From positions 39,637,989-39,701,988 of the forward strand of contig OZ023213.1 of the NCBI GenBank assembly GCA_963995525.1: DNA of 64,000 nt. Direction: 5' to 3'. How positions within the stretch are numbered: the first letter of the stretch is position 1; each line of letters opens with the position of its first letter. Source of the stretch: Escarpia spicata. Taxonomy: Eukaryota > Annelida > Polychaeta > Sabellida > Siboglinidae. A program made the translations under genes and the position numbers. Of this stretch, positions 1 through 15,800 are shown piece after piece. The notes beneath the pieces are model-generated. The model saw nothing but the letters and a program-made list of their open reading frames with translations. It made no database searches and was not told the origin of the DNA.

Positions 1-857
1 TGTCCTTCACGCAACATTTGTTTTGCTGTACAACAAATTGTCGATTAGCCATTGTGTTCGAAAAGGATCGACATCTCCACAAAATACATCGTTGTTTCCT
101 ATTGGTCCACTGCTTTTGTGCGCGCACTTCAAAAGCGCTGAAGCGAACAGCTGCAGAATTAAGGGTTTTACTTCGCAGATTCACGGGTTCGGTTGGGTCG
201 GTTCTGTCTCTAATCGCCAGGCAGCATCATTAACACGTGGCGACACCCGGTGAATGGATGGTTAACTCAATCCGCAGATAGATCGCCAGTGAATTGTCCA
301 GGATTTTATATGCCCTACCCCCAACATTCATTTTTTTCTCCCCGGATTTACACGATTCACAAAAGTGATCTTTGGAGCAGAATAAAAACTGGAATTCCGG
401 CAAAAACTGGAAATTTCTCATCCCTGTTTTATAAACACTGGATGAAATCATCCTCGCAAGCCGGGGGTGGTAGAAGACTACATTACCCCTAGCATCTATG
501 CAACACAACATATGACAAGTCAACACTTGTTGTTCCCATCCTGCAATTCCAGAAACAAACTCAACTTCAAACAGTAATGTCACTGCTTGTTCGACTATGA
601 GAGGTAATAACAGACAATTAATTTCAAACTATTCACATATTACATATTTGGACATCAAAGAACCAGATTCATTCTGCACTGAACCAGTTGAGCAGGCACC
701 TGTAAGAGGTGCATCTTGACGCAGCAGGAAATGGGAATGTCTCTGTCCCAGCCAAAATCTGCGTCTATGAAACAGCTGAATCTGTTAGTGGAGTCCACAT
801 TACAACACCATCTTATTAATGATAGTACAGCAGAAAGAAGCAACTGAGAAACCTTAC

Positions 858-3800
858 CTGTGTCATGCCATATGTCGAGTAGATTGTGCACAGCAAACAG
901 CAGGTACGTGTCACTTGGCTGGAAGTCTGTCTCCAACAACTTGTCACCTGAAATGTGTGATTAAAATTATTAATCTACTGTTTTTCATTAAAAAAAACAT
1001 GTTTTAAAGTTTTATAGCATCCCCCAACTTGGTGATAATGACAGGGGACATTGAAACATCATACACAAGGAAAGTAATATGAAAGTAATATGACAACAAA
1101 ATGTTCACCCACAGTAAAATATTTGATATCACTCTAGTACAAAAGAAATTCTGCACAAAACAATTAACTGAGATTCTCTTTTAATATAGCATCCTATGTC
1201 CAAGTATAATCATGAATCGGGTGTCATTTTAATGGAGACATTAAAACCTCATACAGTGAAAGTGTAACATGAAATGTTCACCCATGTGAATCTACTTGAT
1301 ATCACACCAATATGAAAAGGAGGATGAGGATTGAAGTATACACTCCCAATACTTAGAAGAAAACAGACAATCGGAAGAAGATGCTAAGAGATCGGCAATA
1401 CAAAATGGTTAAACGACTACCTACCAAACTTGAGTCCGTCGCGGTATCGAGCTACTGAGTCAAGGATAAGTGCAACCTTCACCTCATGAGGTAGTCCGTC
1501 ATGCAGACCTACATGTCTCTCTAGCTGAATCAATGTCAGGTGACACTGTAACGACCTCACCTAGCAAACCAACGAAGAAGACACAAGATATTTTATTGAA
1601 CTTCTCAAAAAAGAACTTGGTCATGTGGTCTGTTATTACACAAAAAGTACATAAAACATAGGCAATCACAGTAAAATAAATATAACTCATATTGCCACAC
1701 ATTCATCCCCCTTCACGTATAGTGATGACGGTGGTGTTGACAAGGAGCATATACAAAATCTTTTACCATTTCATAACCTGATGAAAGTTATACAATAAAA
1801 GTCATTCTACTTGTAGTACCATCTGCCTCCTTATATCTTAGACAATGCATACGCACAAATCATAATTTATTTAATAAATATATAATGATTTGTGCATATG
1901 TTTTGCATCGAATGGCCCACGTATACCAAATTCCTTGTAAAGGCATAATAAACTATCTTATCTTATTTTATTTCTAATTAGAAGTGAGCATACTTTGATG
2001 TAGAATTGTAAAAATATGTGTTTCAACATGTAAGTCGATTCCGCATTCTGTTACATTCACATTGAGTACACAATAATCAACTACCAACACAGGCAGTGGA
2101 TACAAACTTCACATGATTTTCTTGGCCAGGTTATCAGGTTTCTGAGAGGTAATTGTAGTTTTTTTAAACGAGTGCTTCGTTCAAGATTCACTGGCTGTAA
2201 CAGTGGAATAATGTGGATCTCTACTGTGCATAATGACTTAAGTGACACATATGTGGAGGTTATTTTGTGATCTGATACTCCACATGAATTTCCCAAGGGA
2301 CAATAAAGTATTGCCATTGCCACCGAGACTTGCTGTGCACTGCTACAGATGCAATGATGAAATGGCATCATGGACAAAACAGCTACCAAGTCTCATGCAT
2401 TTGGCAGGAGACTCATTCATTTAGCATCCATTTCCCACCTGTAAATCTCACACATATTGGCCATTAAAAATATTAATATAAACAGGTTTATTTTCAGCAC
2501 ATGTTGATATGTTTATCCATATGCACAAATCCACGATGTTATTCTTATCGTCGTCAGTGACGCATAAACAAATTCAGACATCTGAATGACTAAACGTACT
2601 GCCACCTGCAGTCATGTTGGGGAACTGGATCTCATGTATACTTTCAACACAATTTGGCAGCTTTTGACAATTATGTGGCAACCAGCACATGAAAGAATAA
2701 GCAGGGACAGACCAGTCTTTAGACTGATCAACTCGTTAAAGGAAGATGTAAGGCTGGAGCATAGAGAAGTACCAAAGGCAATGAAAGGTAGAGTTTCTAC
2801 CTTTGATTGCCATTTGTACTTCTCTACTAGAGACATCTGCACAGTCCAAGGAGGTGGTTGCAACCAGCAGAGTTAGACTCCAGTCACTGACACAGTGATT
2901 TTATATATACAGTCGCGCCTCGTTATAACGCGCCCCGTTATAACGCGAATTCGGTTATAACGCGGTCGAACGTGGACCCCAAATTTCTGCCGCCAAGGGG
3001 GAAATGGGTGCTACGACAAACTGTATTAACACGGTAATAACTGTCAATTGTTTCGGGTGAAGTTATCCCCGTCTTTGTCCACGACATGTGTATATTGGAC
3101 GACTAGTTGGCGGACAATAAATTTAATGTTGACGTACAACTGCAACGAATCAAGTGTGAGGCGCGTCACTACGTTGCCGTTGTTTATTCTGCACTGCCAA
3201 TGCTATCAAACGTATAAGTTTCTTTGACTATAATTATGGTCAATTTTAACTTTAGGAAATGTGGAGCGAGGTATTGTTTGTTTTGCGCCGACATCAAACG
3301 AATCGTTTTCAATCTGCTAGTCATGCTCATGGCTTCCGCGGATCGAGAGTACGCCTGGTTTCGGCGCCACAGGCGGCTTGTAAAGTGCAATTGAAATTTA
3401 CAAATACGCCTTGCTTAAGAATGGATTAAATACATTTTAATACAGCTTAGTAGGCAAGATCAGTAAGCTAACATTGCGTAACAAATATTAGCTTTTCGCT
3501 GTGATGAACTCAAAGCTACTGCCTGTATTGGTGCACCAAAATATTAATTCGTCAACCGCATATGGATTGGTGAATCGTAATATTGTTCGGCACAGTAAAT
3601 GTGCTTTCTAAATTGGTATTTTGATATTGATTGAAAGACGAAGTTAAGCCAATTATGAACGTACTTACAACTTTAAATCCTTAATCAACTCTAACACGGC
3701 GTTTGTCAAATCATTTGCGTATTCGGCTGCAGAGTGCCAGGTCATTATTTTAGATCTTACATCAGCGGTACCATATTATCGCTCAGTTGACCGTGGCTTG

Positions 3801-6800
3801 TTGGTCCATTGTTTATTTAAAAACAGTACACAATTCATAAATTTTATTCAGTTCAACATTTAACAGTGTATGACATTTAAACAGAATACACATTGACATT
3901 GGCTGGCAGTTTAATAAGCTTCATAAACTGCGTATAAACTGCGCGACGTGCATACTTTGGCTTCAATGGCATTCTTCGTGCAGCAGCGGTGTCGGTCGTC
4001 GTCGTAACGCCCACAGCAGATACGGGAATGTGCCCCGTGTATAACACGCCCCGTTTTTAACGCGGATTCATTTCGTGGACCCCAACTTCCATGTTATAAC
4101 GAGGCGCAACTGAATATATATATATTCTTTACAAATAAGAATTTATTGAATGAATATACAAATTCATCTTACATCGGTGGCAAATGTGATGTTGTCTCCA
4201 TCCTTCTTGTCATAACCTCCCTCTTTTCTCAAAGTCCTCACAAACTGAAAAATAACACGTTTACTCCAGTACAAAATTCTTCATGTTTCTGCCATTGCAT
4301 TGTTTTTGTGAATGTACAAGACAGCAACATTTTGTTAATTATATGCAGTGTGACGATTGCCATAACATTGTAAAAAGTAAAGAAATATTTTATATTTTAT
4401 TACAGTTCAATTAAAAAAATAAAACCTACAGATTTGTAGTATATACTAAAATAACAGAAACTAATAAAAACAATCTCTCAATAAGCAATCAACACCTGCC
4501 ATCAAATAAAATATTTTTCTAATTTTCCAATCAGTATGTCAAACATTTTGTTGCATACAATAAAATAAAAAATACTGTATTATACCCTACATTAAAAATA
4601 ATTACATCAGTAATAACATAACTTCTTAAACACCTAAATCCTTAGAAACCAAGCTCAGAAGGCAGCAGATTAAAGCTCATTTGAGGTAAATCGTTCAAAT
4701 GGTGATACAAGCATGAAACTTGGCATGAATATTCCCATTGTGACATTCTTCAAATCTAGTCAACGATCCATAAAGAGCAGACCAACGTACATTAACATGA
4801 ACTTAATACGCATTGTTGCACGATGAGTCAATTTAAGTGTTGAAAATAAACCATGCTATTAAAACGGCGGCCATCTTGAAAAATGTCAGCCATATTTGGA
4901 GTTTATGAACATTTACATTGGTAACAATAACAAACCCATTTTATTTACTTGTCTATAAACTACTCAAAAGTATCATTTAGGTGTAGAAAATTTACAAATG
5001 TTGTTGCAAGTATCGCTGCAAGAATGATTACAATCGGAGGTACAACTATTTTCGTAGCCTTCTTACCTGCACAGCACCATATGTATATACCTGTATGTAC
5101 CTGGACAAAATCAGTAATACGTGTCCAGTGTAAAACCGACATTGACATGATTTCGGAATGCACTATAGATTTTTGCACGATGAGTTAATTAGTGTTGAAA
5201 ACAGACATTAATGTTAAAGTGGTGGCCATCTTGAAAAATGGCTGCCATCTTTGATGATATGGAACATTTGAATATATCGCAATAACTAGCTAATTTGATT
5301 CGCTGCTTACATCTTATTTTATGACAGAACAACACAACTCATTTGATAAATGCATCAAATTTATTATGGCGAAATGGGACAGTCCGGCCAGTTCTCTTTG
5401 GGGCCAGCTGTGACAGCCTGAGAACAGGATGCAAGACCAGGATATTTCACATGACCGGACGTGATCTTGGGTCAGCCTCTGGGTGTCAAACTGGGATATT
5501 TCACGTGAACGGATTTGATCCTTGGCCAGCTACTTGATCAATGGTCATGTGACTGCGGCCACATGACCAGAATCTTGTGTCTGAAGCCATCTGGGTGTCA
5601 AGCCAACTCCTTAGAGATACTGACCCTCCTATCATTTACAAAGGTGGAGAAATGGGGCTGGTTGGTGGGTGACGTGCTTCTTTGTTCGTGCTAGAAACAA
5701 AGATGGCATCGAGCATGGAAGCTGTTCTTCCTATAACCCTGGGCAAATGTAGATAATTGGAAAGCTTTACTTCCCATGCCACAGGGTATTTGTTATGATT
5801 GGGCAGCTACCCCCTGCAGAGAGGAGGTAAAGGGTGAGTTTCAGAGGGTGCCAATGTTGTGATTGGCTAGCCACCCCCTGCAAAGGAATGACCTTATGCA
5901 GCCTTCTGATCCTGCAGTGACTTGTTGTTGGTGAATGCCCTTAGGTGGTCTCTTGACCCTGTAGTGACTTGTTGTTCTGGCAGAAACCCTGCACAGTAAT
6001 AAACACTATGCTTCAAATTATTTTGTTGTTTGCGGGTTGAAAATTGTGTCAAAAAGTGCCGCTGAAAGAAATACTAAAATTGAGAGTTTAATATGCTTCC
6101 GTTATGTTCTCGTCTGCGCAACACTATGTAGCAGTCTGTATCAGGAATAGCACGTATGTGTACAAGTACATATTCAAGAAATATATGTGTCGAGTCCTAA
6201 CGAAATGAGTCACATGTACAAATTTAAAAATATTGAGTTATATATACCGTTGGAAAGAGCATATAATCAGCTTTAACATGGTACATATATCATGGGCGTA
6301 GCGTAATCCTAGCTGAAGTTATGTCACAATGAACACATATGGGGTAGAAATGTTCAAACTGAGAAAAAGCCGTTTGAAGTTTTTGGTACGTTTACTGAAA
6401 AGTACCTTAGTTACCCTTAACGGATTTCTTTGAAATTCTGCACCATCTTAGATAGTGATATCCTGTTAAGTATCTGAAAATATGAACAAAATGTATGGGA
6501 TATTAAAAAAGTTATGAGCAAAAGACTTTTCTATGTATACTAGTGGAATGGTGTTTTTTAGGAATTTTACAGCACACACACAAACAGTCTGGTTTGTCGG
6601 GTAAATGCATTTATTTATAAACTGACATTGTTCTAATAAGTGAAGCTCATTGCTACAAACAAAAACAAAATAAAATTGCAAAAGAAAACTGCTGCAAGTT
6701 TATATGACTCACAAAACCAGTCAGTGAGTTTATTCTCATTTTCCCACACTGGCACCACCACGACCCCTGCCAGCATTGCCATGTCCCCTGCCAGGACTAC

Positions 6801-9800
6801 CACGTCCCCTGCGAGCACTACCACGAGTTCTCAGATGCCTCGGTCGGAGAAGGCGATGGCGAAGGTTGGCGAGGACGGCGACCTAGGCCACGAATACCTC
6901 CTCTGCGTGGTGTGGATGCGACAGCATCGAGAGCTGTGGAGGGCCCCGCCATGGGGGCATCCTCCCTCTCAGAGGGGCTTGGACACAGCACGTCCTTATA
7001 CAGGTCCTTCACAAATGGACGAATGTTTGTGAGGAGGTAGTGTTGGCGGTCGTGACTGAGGCCGGGTGGCTTGATGGCGACTGGTGGTGCAGAAGGCAGC
7101 AAAGCATCACTGCAAACCAGGAACTTGAAGCGCTCTTCGGGGCTGCCGCATGTTGTCTTTACAAAGACCATGCCTGGGCTGGCTGCATCAAACCTGTGAA
7201 CAGTGTTTAACACAGTTTAAATAATTGTTTATCATCTTTCACTGCATACAGGCATAATGGTTGCATTTCACAGGAACACCTGCGAGTGTTGTCATAACGG
7301 GCAAATATGTTTTCCTTGGTTTTATATTAGACAAACACAAAAAAGATGGATGCAAAATATCAATGTATCAGCCGTGCATACATTATAAGGGTCAAGTAAC
7401 ACAATTATTGTAATCGTGTAAATAAAGTAACGATAAACAAACATTTTTTATGAACACACCAACTCACCTATGACGATAACCCTTTATATAAAGCCTTATT
7501 TAGCATTCATAGCATTTATTTCCTTTAATTTTATGTTATTAAACGATATTGTGGATACTACTGGGATAAATAGATAGCATTGAATGTACCTGAAGTGAAA
7601 GTACTTCTTGATGCCTAGCAGTGCCTTGAAGTGGGGATGGAGGTGTGCTTGCCAGTCTGCCACAGGGACGAGGAATGTGCCGTCTTCTTTGCCAACCAAC
7701 TGGGTGGAATTCAGACAGGCGCTCCCATTCACCACAGACTCGAGCTCAGTCAGCGACGATATTGCGTGGCGTTTGAATGCCCGCTTGAGAAGCCCAAAGC
7801 AAGCGTAAGGGGCAAACTTTGTGTGTACCACAACTAGAAAGTTGAGTGTGATGGGCTGGTGGAGACCAATGGCGACCCTCCATGCACAATACCACAGGAC
7901 AAAACAGTTCTTGTTTTGTACAGTGAAGGTCGGCAGTGGTCTCACCCAGTCCAAAAACACTCAAAAAAGTAGTGTATGTAGGACACAACAGCGTTCGACC
8001 CCTTCGAAATGAGATGGGCCTCATCAATCAGGAAGTTCACCTGTTTCGGGAGCCCCTCCCAGCAGACCCCAAATATGCCACACTTTCTAGGAACCAGGAA
8101 GTACATGGGGCCTGGCTGGAGAGGGTCACTCGGCAGGTGAACTTGCTGCGCAAAGTCGAAACTGTAGTGCATCGAAATCTGCCGGCTGCAGGGAGCACTC
8201 CTGCTGAACTCCACCAGTTTCATCTCGCTGCAGGTCTGCTTGGCAGCTGTCACCATCCCGTTGTAGAATGTCCTGGCCATGTCAACAACTCGCAGGTGTT
8301 CCTGTGAAATGCGACCATTTATGGTAGGCACGTCCACAAACGGCAAATATAATTTCATATGCATTTATAAATAGGCCAATCATAATAGTCCAGTGCCTTG
8401 TTATGATGCACATTAAAAAAACATTGTCATGACATGCAATATCATTTTATGTCCCTTTGAAATGCGTAAAGTATCTGTTTTTTTAAGAGTTATGCCAAAA
8501 ACATTATTGTAGACACAAATGGAAATTTAGGCTACATTAATAATAATAATAATAATAAGGAATTAATAAACCTATCCTACTATCAGTGCAGTGGTGTATC
8601 AGTATGTCTGACATCATTCCTCCATATCACAGAAAGTCACAACTTTAATTTACTCTTTATGTCAAGCCCTGACTAACACCAGTTTAATGAAACTCATATT
8701 AGCATAGTCTATTAGGCTTGGTTATAGTAACGATCTAATTAATTAGTAATCTGTCATGATCTCACCCTGATGGCCTGATAACGTGCACATGCATTTACCC
8801 AGATACAATCATGACAATGGCCTGTGCCACTGTTCATATAAATATAACGAACCACAGACAGTGAGACGGTATTCAAATAATAATTTCATAGTGTATATAA
8901 TATACACTTCGATAGCATGCATACCTGAAACTTTGGCCAGTTCTTCGTACACCGAGTCAAAAACTATGTCCTCAGACTCAGCAGCCACTTCCATGGCATC
9001 GTCGAAGTCATTCCTTCGGTCATCAAAATGGTCATCCTCGTCGGATGACCTGCTATTACAAACTTCTGAATCTGAGTCTGGTTCGTCACCTTTGCCACAC
9101 TGTTCTCCTCCAACAAACTATCGATCTTTTCTCTATCGGAATCCGCCACATAGCAATTAATCAACCTCGCTAACTCGAGTGCCATTTTTAAAGGGACTGG
9201 CAAAGAAAGCCGCAATGCGCATGCGCCGCAGCTGCGCAGCCAATGACAGCAGTAGCATTAGTCACGCGGCTAGCAACAAGGCTTCGAATGTTTACATTAT
9301 AGCTCGCACGTCAAGCCCTCCTATTGGCTAAATTCAAACCAGGTCACGGCGGCCTCACTATATTTAGAAAGATGACATCCAGCGCTCTCTGGCGGTATCA
9401 AAATGTTGAGGGACAGCCCACAATTTCCGCGAAAAACTGCGTTACAAATGTTGCGTTTTCGGCTTTGTTTTAGCGAATTCATGCATGACATTTTACACAG
9501 GTATCACAAAACTACTCTATAAACAGCAAATGAACGCACATTTAACAAAAATAGCGACGTCAGTCGATAACAGACATATTAAGGACCAAGTTTATTGAAA
9601 AAACGCACAATCGTAAATGTTGCGGTTGCAACACATTTTGGCATTTCCTGACATTCGACAAATCTGTACATCCGACTCATTTCGTCAGGACTCGTCACAT
9701 ATATAGTACAAAACATACACTGACATGCATTTTGTATGCAATGCAAACTATTCCATGATGAGTCATTTTGAAAACTAAAATTATACAAAAATAATGTAAT

Positions 9801-12800
9801 GTTAAAATGGTGGCCATCTTGGAAATATAGCAGCCATCTTGAATGTTCATGTATATTTGGAATGCGTAAAACCACTACTTTAAATTGGCGAGCTTAAAAA
9901 ATAGACAAAAAAAATTTATATCGCCAAAAAAACATTTGAAAAAAGTTGGCGATTAAAACAAAATGGCCGCACAAATTTTCAAATGGCTCGTCGGCTCAAT
10001 TTGAAGAATGTCCCAGTGGGAATACTCATGCCAAGTTTCATGCTTGTATCACCATTTGAACGATTCTTTGTCTGATCTGCTCTACTATAATTATAGGCCC
10101 ATCAAAACAAAAACAAGGGTATTCCTCAATCTTGAAATCAGCAAATCATTAAGTATAATTAATTGCCAACAAATGGATGGGTACATGCTATGTACTTCCA
10201 ATGTAAGCAAAATTGTGTTTTATTATAAATATAAATTAGCAAGTTCAATTACAGGGAAAGCCCATGGATCAGCATAAAACAACTATCGGCCTCAGTAGCG
10301 CAGTGGCAATGGGAAGTGTGTAGTACATTAAACGTGCTTACATCTCGTTGTTCTTCCTCTTCCAGAAGGGCCAGATATTTCTTCATATCAGTGAAGCAAC
10401 ATGCCCGACTGCTGAAACACTCGAAAAACTTCTTCAGCTGCTCTGTGGCGCCATCTACATCTGGAAAAACAGCAACTGAACTTCAGAATAATTTTGAGAC
10501 AAAACAAACCAGTACATGTAAACACAAATTACTACCATCGATATATCGTTGCCATGGAGACACAAAATACATGAGAATCGTGCACTCATAAAGATCAGAA
10601 ATCACATGTTCAAACTCCATTTGCATTTATCAAGATTTGCATTTTAATTTCCTCAAATAAAAATGTGGCTGTCAGACATGCAAGTTACCCCATTATTGGG
10701 AATATAAAAACCCATTTTTTTCCCAGAAACGTCCAGTTATTTGAGAAAAAATATGTTAACTATGGGTGCCTGGAAAAGAGTCTGACTAGTAGATAGTAAA
10801 TGGAAGATATAGTTCATGGCTCTAACAGTAAATTGTAATAGCAAGAATGAAACATTGGAGCTGTATTTGAAACGTTTGTCACATGACATCGGTGCGTAAT
10901 CATGATACGTGGCAGTCGAGTCGAAAGGTTGCAAGTTTCAAATACAGCTCCAATGTAAATTTAATTCTTGCTATTAGATAGTAATATCTGTAAAAATGAG
11001 TTTAGACATTTTATGATACTGATTTGTTACTATTTATGAATATGATTCTAGATTATTTATTATATTACTGTTATAATAGTTATTATATATGCTAAATAGA
11101 TATAGATTTCCAGAAAAGTTGTGATAATGACTCAACATTACTTTGATAATGAACAAAAATAAAGGTAAGTTCTTATATAGTGCAGTATCCAGTCCTCAGG
11201 ATTGCTCAAAGCACTATACACTTTACTCGCTGGCAGACCTGTTCAATCAAACACCATCTCAACTTCTCTGGTACAATATTATAATATTTATTGATTTTAG
11301 GATGTATATAATGATAATCATATAATGATTCTGATTTTATGATCTTTAAAACATTGCTCTTACTGCTTTTTTGAGAATAATGTCTTTACAATTGATTTGA
11401 CTATTTTTAAATCGTCAGTGAACTTCTACACTCAACTGACCTAATGGTCAGATCCTGTACATGTGCCAGGAGTGCCTCTGGTGGATACTGGCAAAGACAT
11501 TACTATTATTGTTATTACCTGTCATCCTCCTGTGCCATTGTGATGTAACCTGCTACAGCAAAGTTGGTATTGCGTTTCTTCAAACAAAAAAGCTGCTATC
11601 AGACATCTAATTTACATTAGTGAAAAAATAAAAACCTATTTTTTTTCTTTTTTTCCCCAAAAATAAGTTATTTTAGAAATATTCTGCTATGATAAAAGGT
11701 GCCTGAAAAAAGTCTGACTAATACCGTTGCTGGCAACACATCCTCGCTGCTTGAGGAGCGAGAGCATCTCAAGCCTGGCGAGGTACGGTCCTCGTACTGG
11801 ACGATTGCTCTCTGTCGCCAGCCTCACTTGCTCAAGAAGGAAGTCATGGGCCATGTCCGCCGTATAATCAGTCTTCTCCTCCTCCTTCCCTTCTTTCTCT
11901 CCCTCCTCCTCACCACCAATCTTTGTTCCCTCCGTCTTGGTGTCTTCACACTTATCTTCCGTCACTGTGCTATTAGACCTGTCATAGAGAGGACAGATGG
12001 AACACCTTTGTTTCATGATGACATTGTCAACTTATAAATAGTAATAAATGGCGGAGAAAAAAATGCTGATATGAAGAAGGTGTCTATACAATTTTTTTTA
12101 TTGTTAAAAAAAATGCCCATCCTCCAGAATTCGCAAGATATACACAGGTGCAAAAGATGGTTTACCACAGTTTAAGTACTGACTGAAACACTGTCTAGGA
12201 GGAAAATTTTAACATACCCACATTCACACACATTACAAACACTAGCTCGATTATTGGTAGATTATGATAACTAAGTTGTTGATTACAATTATACAAGTGT
12301 GTGAGGACAATAATCAAATATAAGTAGTTGTCACAGCAACTGATTGTGTGTGTTGAGGGCATGCACGTGTTATCAGGTCACATGACCAACTTACTTATTT
12401 GTTTTTTCTGGACTCCAGTTCTGGTCTATCAACATGAATAGTGACTTGATATATTCCACATAGTAGTTCCATGCATCTGGTCTGGAACGAAACAGACAGT
12501 TCCAGCCACCACATCAAACCAAGAACAATCAGGAAACACCAAAGAAATAGTGACAATGATGTTCCCAAGAAGAATGCTCACAATATCGGGGACGAAAGAA
12601 ATTATTATAACAATAAAAGGAAGACCATGTGTGAAATCAGGAAACGACAAAGTGTTTTTATATATGATGAGCAAGTTAGAGCATCTTGTGATAATAGAAT
12701 GACCGAGGGGAACCGCACCAGAGGTCAGTATAGAAATCAAATCCTCGATGGCCTTTCTTAATCTTTTCTTTACCAATGCATTTCTTTTATGATTTCACAT

Positions 12801-15800
12801 AAAAAACAACACTGTTTATTTATTTATTTGTATTTATTGATACACTGTTTCGGAAGCTCGGTGCATAACAATGCTATATGATGTGGCATGATGGCTAAGA
12901 ATGCTATGAAGTGCCTTTAATAACTTATACCAATCTAATACAGGTCTGCCCTAATTTTGATCATGTGGTGACGCACGTTTTGCGCAGGAGACTCTTGTAG
13001 GCACGGTTCACTTCAGGCCACTTCTTGAGGGCAAGCAGCAGCTCGGCACATCGTAGCTCTCTCGCGTCCAACTCAGTCGACAGTCGGTCTGTAACAGTCA
13101 CACACACCGTCATTGCAATGACCTCAAGACAGTTACATCTTTGCAACTGCTAAATACAGTAACATACACATTTTGTTTTCTATAATTTGATTACTCTGTA
13201 ATACATAACAAGCAAATTTTTGTTTTGTATTTTAAGTTTACAAGATTGGAAATACCTGAAACACACAGCACTGGACAGTTTATACGTCACAATATTGTCT
13301 TTTTTGCTCTCATGTGATGTACAGAAAATACAAAAGTTGGCAATATGCAGAATACAAAACATGAACCAACTTGAATTCTATAATGTTGTCTGTGTACAAC
13401 ATCTATAAATTAATACATCTGGCTAGCTGTATAACCTCACATATGTTGAGGTCCTACCAACAGGCAATCCGAGAGAGCTTAACGTTATTGGTCATAGAGG
13501 CAGAGATGTTATACAGGATGTAGTAGTAAGATATTCACCTCCCAGTTCCCCCTGCACAACCTTCAGGGACTCCCCACTCTTTCCCAGCAGCTCCAGGATG
13601 ATCAGGTAGATCTGGACTTCTGTGAACATAGAGTATCACAAACATTTACTCTGTGAACTTACAACATCATGAACATTCACTTCTGTGAACACACATCATG
13701 AACATTCACTTATGTGAACATACAGTATCATGAACATTCACTTCTGTGAACATACAGTATCATGAACATTCACTTCTGTGAACATACAACATTATAAACA
13801 TTTACTTCTGTGAACATACCTCATCATGAGTATAAATTTCTGTGATAGATGAAATGATCCCACGAAGTACAGATGACGCTCCTTGAAGACGACTCGCAGG
13901 TATATATGACCACAAATTCAAACCAATATCGCTCTAACGACCAAAATTGTTGATGTGACCACTCTGGCTGCTTTCACAAAACGAAGAGCTCATTGCAATC
14001 TGCCACCGAGCACCATTACCGCGCGGTGATTGGTTCCTTGTGCCAAAAGAGCACCAAACACAACGGGGGGTAATTAGCATCAGGAGACATTAGGCCAATC
14101 ATCACTCGTCCTGTGTTGTTGCCAGCACAAAATTACATATGCAGCACGGTGCCGTGGCCGCATATTCTCATTTGCATGCATGATCATAAGATGACTTTCT
14201 ATGACGACTTCAACATCCGATACATTAGTGGCAAATTTAGTGCTGACCAGAAGTCATGAACCCTCTACTGAGTATAAAATGTTGTGATCGACGAACTGAT
14301 CAGAAACATGAAACAACCAACCATCAACAAAATGCATCATGCGGCTCATGCCATGTTTGATGCGACATGCTACATGCGGTACGTACCAGCCTCTGCCTCT
14401 ATCTTGCCGTCCTGTACGTACTTGATGACCATTCTCTCCGCCAGTGGCAAGAACATTGTCTTGGCGAGTTTCTGATCAGCGTCATGTGACTAAGGAACCA
14501 ACACATTATGTCATCATTATCACTGTCTTACGTAAATGACACATGAAGAAATGGCACTTACTAGACAGTACTAGTATATAGTGTGCATAGATGTGGTATA
14601 AAAGACAGTATAATTAAACTAATTTAAATGTCACCCCTCTCCCCTAAAGACCTGTTTCAATACCTTTGTTGGATGAAATGTTTTGGTGTGGTATATATGA
14701 GTGTGTTGGTGTGAATACTTTAACTTTGTGTGTGCATGTGCACATACACATGCGTTTGTGCAATACCATTGTGCATGTGTGTGTATCTAACTATCTACCA
14801 TTCCATCAAGAAAGGACGATCATTAATGCATGATCCCACTAACAAACGTAGCTCCTAGACACCCACCTGCATGACGATACTCATGATGGCCCAGAAGTAG
14901 TAGGGGTTCTTAGCTGGCCTCAGTCGATGTAGTCTCATTGCAGTTTGTTGTTGCTTCTTGTAGTCGCTGACACGGACGTAAGACATGAACAGTGACGACA
15001 GGATCTCTTCACTGTCTGGTTTTGTCTTGTGTGCATTCTCATACATGTCCGCAATACTCTGCACTAAAAACAGATGCAAACTTATGTTTATGGAATATTA
15101 ATAAGTAGCATTACCATATCATTGAAAATTAAAAACTGCATTATTTAAACATTTGTTCTTATGACCATAAGCAGCTACTTCTTCTGATGTTTTTTATTTC
15201 ACGAAAATATGACAATTAATGACAGTTATTAAGTTGGAAAAATACCTGCCCCAGGCGTTTTCGTAGGAACGGCGTGCACTATTTGAGCTGATAACTTGAT
15301 TAATTTGGTATACATACATATTCTGACATGCCGAATCTATTTTAATTTGCATATTTAATGACCAAATTAGCATACAGCAACAAGAGACAACATTGGATTT
15401 TGTTGTACAAATACCTTATCATATTAGAAATACTAGTTCTAGTTTGTTCAATTTCTAAAATAAATTAAGTATTAAATTGAAAATTTGTTTAAGTCGCCAT
15501 GCAATGGCCATGTTTTGACCCATAATAAGTTATTAATTAAAACATTGTGTATTCATGTTGCTGTGAATGTTTCAATTGTTAAACTACAAATCAGTCAAAA
15601 GATTAAGTTATTTAATTAGCCAGCATAGCTCCATGTCTTACTTAAACCAATGAGTGCGCTTAAAATAGCACACACGTAACCAAATTTAGCCACATGTGCA
15701 GGCTGTTTATTGCAATCCAGTTAAAAAATGATGTGACATTGTTGAACAAAACCTACTTTCCACACTTGTAAATCATGCTTAATTATTACACAACATACAT

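Noticed and set aside
655..857. A further NAA25 exon just left of 858
   Set aside because: The open stretch does not resemble the expected NAA25 sequence, and the apparent acceptors put stops in frame.
4949..5188. Overlapping 72-79-codon ORFs on both strands
   Set aside because: Short, no motifs, in repeat-rich intronic DNA.
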